64,000 nt of DNA from Herbidospora daliensis (lineage in GTDB: Bacteria; Actinomycetota; Actinomycetes; Streptosporangiales; Streptosporangiaceae): NCBI RefSeq assembly GCF_001570585.1, contig NZ_BBXF01000007.1:201508-265507 (forward strand), in the 5' to 3' direction. Of this stretch, positions 17,924-25,472 are shown in pieces (within the stretch, counting starts at the first letter, position 1; the number at the start of each line of letters is the position of its first letter). The notes under the pieces were generated by a model, which was not told the DNA's origin, ran no database searches, and was given only the letters and a program-made list of their open reading frames with translations. Position numbers and translations under genes: made by a program.

Positions 17924-18228
17924 GGGGTCGTGACCTTGCCGACCTGGAGGTCGAGCCAGTCGACTTCCACGCCGGACAGCAGTTCGTCACGGGCGCCGAG
18001 GAACCGCTTCGTGTGCTCCTGCTCCTCGTGAGCGTCGAAGGCGTCGCGGTCGCGGTAGAGCTCGTAGAAGATCCGCAGGAGTGGCTCACCGTCGACCTTG
18101 TGGACGGTGTAGACGAGCGTGCCCGGCTCGTGCGCCTTGATCCCTTCGATGGTCTCGCCGATGAGCTGATCGAACGCGTCGGCGGCGGCCTGGTCCTTGC
18201 AGGTGAAGCGGACTACTAGCCCGAACAT
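17920..18228 (-). CDS. Antibiotic-biosynthesis-monooxygenase (ABM) domain protein
   Basis: The 102-residue protein is a single ABM/YgiN ferredoxin-like fold: MFGLVVRFTCKDQAAADAFDQLIGETIEGIKAHEPGTLVYTVHKV...LLRIFYELYRDRDAFDAHEEQEHTKRFL. Conserved His (HEEQEHT) and Glu residues of the family are present. ABM proteins are small cofactor-independent oxygenases or ligand-binding proteins. Being translationally coupled to the XRE-TPR regulator suggests a sensing rather than metabolic role, which is inference. Upstream lie AGTACTT-type boxes shared with the divergent ATP-binding gene. Confidence 0.8.
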   Translation of the reverse strand: MFGLVVRFTCKDQAAADAFDQLIGETIEGIKAHEPGTLVYTVHKVDGEPLLRIFYELYRDRDAFDAHEEQEHTKRFLGARDELLSGVEVDWLDLQVGKVTTP

Positions 18229-18295
18229 GGCACCTCTCCCCTCGTGGTGGACGTGTCGGAAACGCCACCTCGCATCTGATCAGCACTTATTGTGC

Positions 18296-18351
18296 GGGGC
18301 AAGTACTCGAAGTGGCTTGTACTCTCAATACCATAACAGTACTTTAAGTAC
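18296..18351. promoter_or_regulatory. AGTACTT operator cluster 2, divergent promoter region
   Basis: The divergent region between the ABM gene and the ATP-binding gene holds GCAAGTACTCGAAGT, TTGTACTC, and AGTACTTTAAGTAC at 18338-18351 (near-perfect palindrome). These resemble the boxes at 16671-16717. A common regulator could control both directions here and the transfer operon. Confidence 0.55.
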
Positions 18352-18400
18352 CGATAGCGATCTGACCGCGTTTGGCCTGCGTGATCGTGAGGTGCCCGAG

Positions 18401-18823
18401 ATGAACGCCCCCGCCGTCGAGTGGCGTCAGACCTTCCCCGGAACCGCCCAGCAGGTCGCGCGAGTGCGCCGATTCGTGGCGCTGCACCTGGGGGACCGGC
18501 GCGAGGTCGATACGGCTCAGCTGATCGTTTCGGAGCTGTCGGCGAACGCCGTGAGGCACACGAACAGCGGGGAGCCCGGAGGCCGGTTCTCGGTGACGTT
18601 ACGGGTCGAGGGTGATCAGCTGTGGATGGGGGTTCTCGACGAGGGCGGCCGGGCCGTGCCCGAGGTGTGCAAGGCCGACGAGCGGGCTGAAGGTGGACGA
18701 GGGCTTGACCTCGTTGACCACCTGGCGGAGTCGTGGGGCGTTCACGGGGACGAGCGGAGCCGGACCGTGTGGGCGACGGTTTCGCTGTCGCCCCGGTTGC
18801 CCTGTTCAGGAAGGAGTGCCTGA
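18401..18823 (+). CDS. HATPase_c (anti-sigma/SpoIIAB-like) ATP-binding protein
   Basis: Starting at ATG 18401, the 140-residue protein has the GHKL fold seen in actinomycete serine kinases of the RsbW/SpoIIAB type: FPGTAQQVARVRRFVALHL, LIVSELSANAVRHT (N box with the Mg-binding Asn), VLDEGG (G1 box, DEG) and AEGGRGLDLVDHLAESWGV (G2 box). Such proteins bind ATP and usually phosphorylate or sequester a partner regulator. Its divergence from the ABM/XRE operon over shared AGTACTT boxes places it in the element's control circuit. Its TGA overlaps a CTG that probably starts the next gene. Confidence 0.82.
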   Translation: MNAPAVEWRQTFPGTAQQVARVRRFVALHLGDRREVDTAQLIVSELSANAVRHTNSGEPGGRFSVTLRVEGDQLWMGVLDEGGRAVPEVCKADERAEGGRGLDLVDHLAESWGVHGDERSRTVWATVSLSPRLPCSGRSA

Positions 18824-19071
18824 GCCCGCATCCCGAACGGGCGCAGGAGGATCAGCGGGAGCTGACGTGGCGGGCGCCGGTTGGGGATCGGCCACCACGG
18901 GTGATCGAGTGGACGTGTGACTGTCTGCCGACGGTGTACGAGCTCTGCGAGAGCGGGGGACAGGCGTACTTGCGCCGGACCAGCCGCGGGAAGGTCGAGG
19001 AGACGCCCCGGGTGAACGTGAACGAAGGGCGGGCCATGTGGTCTGACCTGTTGGCGGGGCGTGCTCAGTAG
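18820..19071 (+). CDS. Small conserved AICE protein, probable CTG start
   Basis: No ATG or GTG in frame has a ribosome binding site. CTG at 18820 overlaps the upstream TGA (CTGA) and is preceded by AGGAAGGAG, so I place the start there, giving 83 residues. The product contains RELTWRAPVGDRPPRVIEWTC, CLPTVYELCESGGQAYLRRT and RAMWSDLLAG. It resembles short proteins that follow the ATP-binding gene in other actinomycete elements; function unknown. An in-frame GTG at 18769 inside the previous gene is the alternative. In element 2 only its last part survives. Confidence 0.6.
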   Translation: MSPHPERAQEDQRELTWRAPVGDRPPRVIEWTCDCLPTVYELCESGGQAYLRRTSRGKVEETPRVNVNEGRAMWSDLLAGRAQ

Positions 19072-19271
19072 CTCTGATGCCGGGAGCTGGTTACAACCTT
19101 CTTTACGGGTTCAAGCCGCCGCCCTGCGGGCGTCGGCGGCGCGGGGCGGCCAGGCGCGGCCGGGCATGCGGCCTCTTCGGGCCGACCCGTCCGCGCCACC
19201 TTCCCGCGCCCGATCCAGGGACGGCGGTCTTGACCGCGTAGCCGGGTGAGAACCAGCTTCGGGCGGGAGCT

Positions 19272-19575
19272 ACGGCGGTGCCGGCCACAAGGAGCCAAGG
19301 GCCTTTTCGCCTCCGGCGGGGGAGTCCGGCCCCGAGGTGATCGCGGGTGCAAGACGTGGCAGGTCCGTAGTTGGTGGCGGGGGGATCACCTCGCACACCG
19401 TCGTCCCAGGCAAGCCCAGCAGACCGGAGGCTCCGGCTCAAGCCCGGCTGTGCACGTAGGGCAACCAGCGGGCGAGGAAGGTCACCGGGAGCATGTACAC
19501 GCGAAGCCGAGCTTGCCCCTCCGCCACCGGCCCGCTGCCCCTCCGGGGTGGGACGACGGCGTACGAGGTGATCAG
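19272..19575. repeat. Cargo-boundary repeat, copy A
   Basis: This GC-rich stretch of about 300 bp recurs at 31711-32018 with roughly nine of ten bases alike by eye. Three decamers are conserved in both copies: CGAGGTGATC at 19333-19342, its inverse GATCACCTCG at 19384-19393, and CGAGGTGATC at 19564-19573. No good open frame with a start is conserved. It directly precedes the Septu cargo. It may be a protein-binding locus (for instance a transfer or recombination site) or a structured RNA. Confidence 0.7.
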
Positions 19576-19760
19576 TTGATGCGGAAAGGTTTGCTTCTAG
19601 CTCCTGCTGATACATAGCGTTAGCACCGCTAGTCTCGCAACAGTTGGTTCTCATCTACCGGCTCGCCTCTGGCAGGCGAGGCAAGATCCGAGAGCTAGAT
19701 TAGCGTCGGATAATGCATCACAAAAACTAATGACCAGGAGCAGGGAGCCGGGCGGCTGAG

Positions 19761-21107
19761 ATGCTTATCAGCGAGATAGTGATCGAGAACATTAAGGGAT
19801 TCGGAGCAAAAGAAGCCGGTGTAGCGCTCGACTTCGTACGGGAAGATGGAAGTCTACCCAGATGGGTTGTAGTCGCAGGCCGGAACGGGGCGGGTAAGTC
19901 GTCCTTTCTTCAGTCGATTGCGCTGGCTATTGCAGGACCATCCGCTGCAAGAACCCTTCGTGAGACATTCGCAGATTGGATTCGAGAGGACGTCGACGAA
20001 GCCTACGTGAAGACACGTCTGCGATTTTCTGACTTTGATGCCTTTGCTCCTGGGCGAGTTCCGAAGTTTGAGCCATGGTCGGGCTTGAAGTGGATTCGTC
20101 AAGAGGAAGGTCCGGAACCGTCTATCGAAAAGACAAGAGACAAGGTACGCGAGAATTGGGATCCGGTGCGGGGTCCATGGTCGGCCAATCCGCAGGGATG
20201 GTTTCTAGCAGGTTACGGACCATTTCGACGTCTCTCGCTAGCTCCAACCGAAGCGCAGCGACTGATGATGACTCCAGGTAGACCTTCCAGCCTGGCGAGC
20301 CTCTTTAGAGAAGAAGCGTCTCTCTCTGAGTCTGTTCTGTGGCTTCAACAACTCTATCTCCGAAGGCTTGAGGGCTCTGAAGACGCCGACCGTGTAGAGA
20401 AAGCCGTACTGAAGCTCTTGGGGGATGGGCTACTGCCAGAGGGCATGACAGTAAAGCGGGTAACTTCGGATGGCTTGTGGATTACCACTCCGGACGGTAT
20501 AGAGCTTCCTCTTCGGTCGCTAAGTGACGGATATCGAACAGTTGCTGCACTGGTTCTCGACTTGGTGAAGCAGCTATACGCCGCATTTGGTGATCTCAAA
20601 GAAATAGGTGGGGAAAAGATTGCGTTTGGCCATTCGGGTGTCGTTCTTATTGATGAGATTGATGTTCATCTCCATGTTTCCTGGCAGCAGAGGATTGGCT
20701 TCTGGCTAAAAGAGCACTTTCCTAACCTGCAATTCATTGTTAGTACGCACAGCCCTTTCATTTGTCAGGCTGCCGATGATAAGGGCCTAGTTCGCCTTTC
20801 CGCTCCCGGTGAAGGAGAGGGGGCAAGAATCGTGGAAGGAGAGTTGTTTAATCGAGTCGTAAATGGCACGGCGGATGACGCGGTTCTGACTGATCTGTTC
20901 GGTTTGGAAACCCCTTATTCGCGGCCTACGCTTGAGCTGCGAAACGAGGCGGCAAGCCTAGAGATGAAGGCGGCCTCTGAACATATCTCTGTTAGCGAGC
21001 AGGCTCGACTCAAGGAGATAAAATCCAGGCTGCCGCGGACTCCGTCGAAGGATGTAGCGGATGCTATCCAGCAGTTGACGCTAAGTTTCGACGATGCAGA
21101 AGATTGA
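19761..21107 (+). CDS. ptuA: Septu-type defence ATPase (PtuA-like)
   Basis: The 448-residue AAA/ABC-type ATPase has Walker A AGRNGAGKSS near residue 40, a signature-like LRSLSDGYRT near 258, Walker B GVVLIDEIDVHLH near 293 and the H-switch STHSPF near 331. The order and length match the AAA_21/AAA_23 ATPases of Septu. The next gene is an HNH nuclease that overlaps it by 14 bp, as in ptuA-ptuB pairs. Known Septu systems restrict phage, with PtuA sensing nucleotide or phage state and unleashing PtuB. Codon use is visibly less GC-rich than the element backbone, showing separate acquisition. No reverse transcriptase is nearby, so this is stand-alone Septu rather than the retron-linked form. Confidence 0.82.
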   Translation: MLISEIVIENIKGFGAKEAGVALDFVREDGSLPRWVVVAGRNGAGKSSFLQSIALAIAGPSAARTLRETFADWIREDVDEAYVKTRLRFSDFDAFAPGRVPKFEPWSGLKWIRQEEGPEPSIEKTRDKVRENWDPVRGPWSANPQGWFLAGYGPFRRLSLAPTEAQRLMMTPGRPSSLASLFREEASLSESVLWLQQLYLRRLEGSEDADRVEKAVLKLLGDGLLPEGMTVKRVTSDGLWITTPDGIELPLRSLSDGYRTVAALVLDLVKQLYAAFGDLKEIGGEKIAFGHSGVVLIDEIDVHLHVSWQQRIGFWLKEHFPNLQFIVSTHSPFICQAADDKGLVRLSAPGEGEGARIVEGELFNRVVNGTADDAVLTDLFGLETPYSRPTLELRNEAASLEMKAASEHISVSEQARLKEIKSRLPRTPSKDVADAIQQLTLSFDDAED

Positions 21108-21813
21108 GAGGCTCCCGCTCGGCAAGTTGGAGCAGAAGAAGCTTGATGATCTTTCCTTGGAAGTTGCACGCTCCAAGGATCCGAAAGCTACGGCGACGAA
21201 GCTTTGGGAGAAGCTGGATCGAAGACTAAAAAGTGAAGTTCAGGCTGTCCTTGCCCGGATGAGCTCAGGGCTTGAGCGATGCATGTACTGCGAAGATAGC
21301 CAGGGGACTGACATTGAACATTTTCGACCCAAGTCTGCATATCCAGATCATGCTTTTTCTTGGCTGAACTACCTACTGGCCTGCACGCGTTGTAACAGCA
21401 ACCATAAACGTACTTTGTTTCCGTTGGGCTCTGATGGTGATGCTCTTCTAATTGATCCCACGGTAGACGACCCTTCGGCTCACTTGCAGTTGACCCCAAC
21501 TACTGGTCTCTATGTAGGTATAGATGCGAAGGGCGATGCAACTATCGGCGTCTGTGGATTGAATCGGGACGTATGTGCAAGCGGAAGATCGAATGCATGG
21601 ACGGCGATCGAATACCTGATCCCTTCGTATGTTAAAGCTCTGGAGAGCGGCTACTCAGATAAGGCATTCAAGATTCTTAAGGTGTTGCGCGAGTACCCTT
21701 TTCAGTCGGTCAGAGTGGCAATGGTAAAGGTCTTTTCGGAAGCGCAAGATCCTGGGCTGCTGCTTTCTGCTGAAGTTATTTCGGCGTTCAGGGAATACCC
21801 GGAACTGAAATAA
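21094..21813 (+). CDS. ptuB: Septu-type HNH endonuclease (PtuB-like)
   Basis: The 239-residue protein starts at ATG 21094 inside ptuA. The HNH/zinc centre is CMYCEDSQGTDIEHFRPKS (Cys63, Cys66, catalytic His75) and CTRCNSNHK (Cys97, Cys100, Asn101, His104). The DIEHFRPKS core is the usual PtuB form. The remaining C-terminal 120 residues are helical. It is the nuclease effector expected to cut DNA when released by the ATPase. Low GC and overlapping translation tie it to ptuA. Confidence 0.84.
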   Translation: MQKIERLPLGKLEQKKLDDLSLEVARSKDPKATATKLWEKLDRRLKSEVQAVLARMSSGLERCMYCEDSQGTDIEHFRPKSAYPDHAFSWLNYLLACTRCNSNHKRTLFPLGSDGDALLIDPTVDDPSAHLQLTPTTGLYVGIDAKGDATIGVCGLNRDVCASGRSNAWTAIEYLIPSYVKALESGYSDKAFKILKVLREYPFQSVRVAMVKVFSEAQDPGLLLSAEVISAFREYPELK

Positions 21814-21859
21814 TCTGCGCGCCCTGCCGGCGTGGTGGACTGCTCATGCGGTGCAGGCC

Positions 21860-22087
21860 TCATAGCCACTCTTGTACGAAGTCATCGTCATAGTCCTCAT
21901 CTCCATTCATCATGAGGATTGCGCGACCCTGGTTGATGAGACCTTCAGAGTCAGGTATGGCGCAATTCGCGCAGACTTCGCAACCATAGTTGTAGTCATA
22001 GTCGAGTTCTCCATTGAACGCTGACTTGTAGTCGGCTCGCGCTTCCGAGACGTCGAAGCTCTCTTCGCATCTGACACATGTCGCCAT
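21860..22087 (-). CDS. Small acidic zinc-binding protein next to Septu
   Basis: ATG 22087 starts a 75-residue protein with two CxxC pairs (ATCVRCEESFD and CEVCANCAI; a CxxCxxC cluster in the second) and a very acidic C-terminus (MNGDEDYDDDFVQEWL). The pattern suggests a single zinc ribbon. It converges on ptuB with 46 bp between the stops. I recognise no named family. It may be an accessory of the defence cargo or an independent passenger. Confidence 0.55.
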   Translation of the reverse strand: MATCVRCEESFDVSEARADYKSAFNGELDYDYNYGCEVCANCAIPDSEGLINQGRAILMMNGDEDYDDDFVQEWL

Positions 22088-22214
22088 GCCGATACGGTAC
22101 AAGCTTTGGCCTCTCACAGTGAGCTATAAAGCCAGCTGCACCTCTGCTGCTTGAGTACAGATCCCTGCCGCAGGTTCTACGCGGGCGGGTTGGTGAAGCG
22201 CGGTCCCGACATCT

Positions 22215-22310
22215 AAAAATGACCAATGACTCAGTGGGCGGGTTTGCTAGGTCGGCCTGTCGGTCGCTTGCCAGAGCGACTCAGGCTCGATGGGTTGAGG
22301 CGTCCATCGC
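22215..22310 (-). pseudogene. Remnant of GIY-YIG gene N-terminus, element 1
   Basis: ATGGACGCCTCAACCCATCGAGCCTGAG aligns in stretches under 20 bases with the start of the GIY-YIG gene of element 2 (MDTSALIEPEKLW), but a shift near 22295 breaks the frame and only about 25 codons of similarity remain. The right-end sequence that follows (22311-22470) is also shared with element 2. It marks the ancestral right end of this element family. Confidence 0.5.
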
Positions 22311-22471
22311 CCCTCGGGTCCGCGTCGATGGCGGAACGCTAAGGCATGCAGGGTGAGTGACAAACTGAGTGACAACGGGTGCGTACACCGGCGGACGCTG
22401 CCGATCATCGATGGACCGAATCACCAGGTCAACGGCCCAACAGGCTGGATAGAGCAGGCTGGGCAAGTGGC

Positions 22472-22595
22472 TTCGCATCGAAGGGGTCTGGGGTTCAAAT
22501 CCCCATAGCTCCACTCATGAACCTGCAGGTCAGAGGCCAGTTCCGCTTAGCGGGGCTGGCCTTTTTGATCTTCTGAGTGACAAACTGAGTGACTG
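22472..22595. repeat. Central attachment repeat between elements 1 and 2
   Basis: Copy of 10525-10648 with two mismatches, containing the 3' part of tRNA-Ala (from the anticodon loop on), the terminator (22535-22566) and the GAGTGAC motifs. The 5' part of the tRNA is absent, so no functional tRNA is made here. The upstream 22355-22471 shows the element's own right end. Confidence 0.85.
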
Positions 22596-23203
22596 TCCTC
22601 GACGATCCGAGATCATGTATGCCGACGTGGATGGCGGCTGGCTCGCCGAGAGCGGCATCCAACGGCGTGCGCCAATGAGGAGCACAACGTAGGTAAGCCT
22701 GCAGAGTGCTACAAGGCTGCGGTTACCAGGGATCACGCCGGATATGAGGTGATTACCCCACTGCGCAGATCAGGTGTTAAGCATGCTGCTGAGGTTCAAG
22801 CCGCAGTCTCACCGTGGCGAACGCTGTAGCCAGGACCCATCACTCCTCTGGTGCCGAAGCTCTGAGCGTTGCAACCGAGTTGTGGTTCACCGTCTTGACT
22901 GTGGTCGCTGGCATAGCCGCCTGGCCGTATGGCTGCAGAGCCCCATGTCTTGCATTCTCGGAAGGAACTGAGTCCGCATGGGTAGTCCCTACCAGCAAGG
23001 TCGGAGCATGTCCGCAAAGCATGGCAGCTGAAGCCTGCACACCCGCTGAGCTGGAGAAACGGGGCTATCTAGCGTCGGTGCCTATAAACGTGAAGGCACC
23101 ACTTCTGCGCTGGAGCGATGGCCTGCGACATTCCAGTCAACAGAGGACATGTTTTGGCTCGCAGGCCTGCTAACGAGGGGCTAATCAGGACTACGATGCC
23201 ACA
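22596..23203. other. Gene-poor stretch before the cargo operon
   Basis: Open frames exist on both strands but none has a ribosome binding site, family resemblance or consistent codon bias. The plus-strand frame 22814-23173 includes a hydrophobic run (ELWFTVLTVVAGIAAWPYG) that could be a remnant of a small membrane protein. I see nothing I can name. Confidence 0.4.
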
Positions 23204-24136
23204 ATGACCGACGATCGTGACCGCATGCTGCCTGCCGAGGATAGCGAAGGCGGGGATCTTGACGAGTTCCGAGCTCTCGTAAAGGCGGCGTTTGAGCAAG
23301 CGCTCAGCAGTGGGAAGTCGACCTGGGAGGAAATGACTTCGGCTGTCCTGAAAAATCGGTTGCTCAATCTTACGCAAGGGCAGTTCACGGAGAGTCGTTA
23401 CGGATCTCCGAACTTTATCCATCTTGTGCATAAAGTCCCGGATCTCCTTAGCGTTACTAGCAGCAAGCCGCCATTCAATCTGAGGATCAACTCTGCCGCC
23501 GTAAGCTCAAAAGAAATTAAGGTCGATCAGGGGATACCCCCCCTTGTTAGCGCAGGAACGTTCGCTCCACTAACGGAGAAGGATTGGCGCAAGGCGCGAA
23601 TTAGAGATGATTTGTGGCGTGCGGTTCTGGACTATGCGAGCGGAGAGACTTACGTACTGGATATTGAAAGCGGCCATGCTCGGCCGGGGACATCGAACGA
23701 CTCGAATCTTCCGCTCGCCCCAACAGTTTCCAGCGACGCCGTTGCGTCGTGGAGGAATGAGTTTATCGAGTCGCTCGCGCTACCAGTAGCGGAAAAGTTT
23801 GCTGAAGAGCTACGGGTATGGAAGGCAGGTAAAGGGCGCCAGTCTGACCTTCCTCATAGTGTCCGCGGGCTTTGGTCGGGATTCATAAAGAAAAAAGTAA
23901 GCGGCATATTGTTTGAGTGGTTTGACAGGCTGGGCGAGTCGCCGCCCAAGGACCTGATTCAGACGCCAAATAGCCGAGTTGTCCCGCCTGCTGAAGCAAT
24001 TCAAGAAGTTGTTCATACGAGACAGTTGAGAGATTATATAATCCGCGCCATTCGGGTAATGACCTATGAAGAGCTCGTCCAGGTTACGCTGCCGGCGTCA
24101 GTCATGCTTCGCGCTTCAGATCAGGAGAGTCGGTAG
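23204..24136 (+). CDS. Cargo protein A with LOTUS/OST-HTH-like N-terminus, unknown function
   Basis: The 310-residue protein starts at ATG 23204. Residues about 20-98 resemble an OST-HTH/LOTUS winged helix, an RNA-binding fold: helices around FRALVKAAFEQAL and WEEMTSAVLKNRLLN, then the typical YGSPNFIHLVHKVPDLLSV. The middle (residues 115-170) has WRKARIRDDLWRAVLDYASGETYVLDIESG, and the C-terminal half is helical and basic with LRDYIIRAIRVMTYEEL. No nuclease motif was found. GC content is low, and the next gene follows after 2 bp, so the pair forms an operon with protein B. It lies in the cargo slot between the attachment repeat and int. LOTUS assignment is tentative. Confidence 0.7.
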   Translation: MTDDRDRMLPAEDSEGGDLDEFRALVKAAFEQALSSGKSTWEEMTSAVLKNRLLNLTQGQFTESRYGSPNFIHLVHKVPDLLSVTSSKPPFNLRINSAAVSSKEIKVDQGIPPLVSAGTFAPLTEKDWRKARIRDDLWRAVLDYASGETYVLDIESGHARPGTSNDSNLPLAPTVSSDAVASWRNEFIESLALPVAEKFAEELRVWKAGKGRQSDLPHSVRGLWSGFIKKKVSGILFEWFDRLGESPPKDLIQTPNSRVVPPAEAIQEVVHTRQLRDYIIRAIRVMTYEELVQVTLPASVMLRASDQESR

Positions 24137-24138
24137 GG

Positions 24139-25038
24139 GTGGCCGAAGTCTCGGAGGCGGAAGTAAGCGTTCCGAAGGGTCTGGGGCCAGGTGATACTCC
24201 TAGCTCCCTTACGTGGCCTCGCAGCCTTTGGCTCGTACTGCCAGCGAATCCCAGCAAGACACAGCTCGAGACGATAAAGAAATTTCGCGCACAGTTTGGT
24301 AATGAGAAGGAGATCTCGGTATCAGAAGTTCGGATTGAGGAAAGAAGGGGCGCTGGGGGTATGGTTTTCCCGCTTATCTCTGCGCAGGATATTTCTGGCC
24401 TTTATCGTCGAGCTCATCGGGCTCGGACGGTAGTGATTGCGTTCGGCAGCGCAAAAATTCTCCTGGATGGTAGGGAGTTGCCCAGCAACAAGGGCTGCAT
24501 GTCTTTGGAAAAATTCATTAGATACAAGTGCTTCTATGTATTGATCAGTAGGCTGGAAGAGGTTGAAAAGGGCTGGGCGAAGGCCCTGGATTGGATGAAT
24601 GAGCGTCACTGTGAGGGCCCGAATGACCCGCGCTGTTTTCCTGTTGCAGCATTTGATGCCCAGGGCGAATGTTCATTAGACAGTGCAGCGGGGCGCCAGG
24701 AGTTCATTGCGCTGCATAAAGAGACAAAGTCGAGCAAGCATCTCACGGATGCATGCGGCCGTACTTGGCAGCGAGGGCCAGATCATTCGCGTGATCTAAT
24801 TCAAGTTGCGGGGACGACTCTGCCGATTGGATTCCATTGGGACGTTCAGGCGGCGCGCAATAGCACTATCGCAACGGGTTGGGAGGTGTGGCATCTGCCG
24901 AAAGGTGGCTACACAAATATTCACCCAGATGCTATGGTGCGGGGCGGTCATGCTACTAAGAAATACCCGTCTTCCGCTGGCTCGAGTAAGCCGAAGACGC
25001 CAAAAGCGGCTCGTAGCCAGGCGCGTCGAAAAAAGTGA
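24139..25038 (+). CDS. Cargo protein B, unknown function, partner of protein A
   Basis: The GTG start lies two bases after the stop of gene A, with AGGAG about 12 bases upstream, so translation is coupled. The 299-residue product has an N-terminal alpha/beta part (LWLVLPANPSKTQLETIKKFRAQFG, VVIAFGSAKILLDG), a central segment rich in Asp, Cys and His (CEGPNDPRCFPVAAFDAQGECSLDS), and a C-terminal GFHWDVQ...WEVWHLPKGGYTNIHPDAMVRGG with conserved-looking His, Trp and Asp that could be an active or metal site. A Lys/Arg-rich tail ends the protein. I recognise no family. A strong terminator follows. Confidence 0.68.
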   Translation: MAEVSEAEVSVPKGLGPGDTPSSLTWPRSLWLVLPANPSKTQLETIKKFRAQFGNEKEISVSEVRIEERRGAGGMVFPLISAQDISGLYRRAHRARTVVIAFGSAKILLDGRELPSNKGCMSLEKFIRYKCFYVLISRLEEVEKGWAKALDWMNERHCEGPNDPRCFPVAAFDAQGECSLDSAAGRQEFIALHKETKSSKHLTDACGRTWQRGPDHSRDLIQVAGTTLPIGFHWDVQAARNSTIATGWEVWHLPKGGYTNIHPDAMVRGGHATKKYPSSAGSSKPKTPKAARSQARRKK

Positions 25039-25044
25039 TAAAAA

Positions 25045-25070
25045 AAATGCCCCGCATGGCGGGGCATTTC
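25045..25070 (+). terminator. Terminator of the cargo A-B operon
   Basis: AATGCCCCGC-ATG-GCGGGGCATT makes a strong hairpin seven bases after the gene B stop, in an A-rich context on the 5' side and TTTC on the 3' side. Confidence 0.75.
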
Positions 25071-25472
25071 ATCGGGGCTTAATCTCAAGAACTTGCGCGA
25101 CAGTACGATGCAGATCGCCCATTAAAACTTCAAAGTCTGTGGCATTCAGCGTGTAACGCCGAACGCGATAGCGTAGTCTTAGCCCGATGGAGCTCTGCGT
25201 ACCGTCACTACGTTTCTTTGAGACTGGCTCTCAGTAGTAGCTACCACTGAAGGCCTGTCCACGGAGTGTTGCCACCCGGCAGACAACCTCAAGGTATCAC
25301 ACGGTCATCGTTCTGACAGGTCAGGCCATGTCTTGCTTCAGCAGGGCTGCTCTTCCCAGGTCGCCGTGATTGTCTGACACTCGCAACGTCGCAGTCCTAC
25401 AGCTATCTACTAGCTAGTGACCAGTTCCGCTGGACGGAACTGGTCTTTTCGACCTTCCGAGCTCTAACTAGG
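25071..25472. other. Gene-free stretch with int terminator, element 2
   Basis: No gene is seen. The only defined element is the hairpin GACCAGTTCCG-CTGGA-CGGAACTGGTC with TTTT at 25419-25449, the counterpart of the terminator after int in element 1. Confidence 0.6.
25419..25449. terminator. Terminator downstream of int (element 2)
   Basis: The 11-bp stem GACCAGTTCCG/CGGAACTGGTC with a 5-base loop is followed by TTTT on the plus strand. The stem sequence differs from element 1 by paired changes (GGCC to GACC and GGTC), keeping the structure. Confidence 0.75.

Larger units (their letters stand above)
10525..22471. mobile_element. AICE element 1 (tandem copy, apparently complete)
   Basis: The element spans the tRNA-Ala attachment repeat to just before the second copy of that repeat. 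On the minus strand it carries a tyrosine integrase, excisionase, rolling-circle-type Rep, two tiny zinc-finger proteins, a TraB/FtsK translocase, a small conserved AICE protein and two regulators. An ATP-binding regulator and a small conserved gene read the other way. Cargo is a Septu-like pair and a zinc-binding protein. This gene set and order match pSAM2-type actinomycete integrative and conjugative elements, which move as double-stranded DNA with TraB. All backbone genes look intact. Confidence 0.88.

Noticed and set aside
19103-19654. Minus-strand frame of 183 codons across the cargo-boundary repeat
   Set aside because: The frame is not kept in the second copy of the repeat and has no recognised motif; the conserved parts are the short palindromic decamers.
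19761-21813. Retron with PtuAB-type effector
   Set aside because: No reverse transcriptase gene and no msr/msd-like structure could be found beside the pair.
22281-22514. Minus-strand frame beginning MELWGFEPQTPSMR across the tRNA fragment
   Set aside because: This peptide is the antisense of tRNA-Ala and its attachment sequence; such frames are a known false call at tRNA genes.
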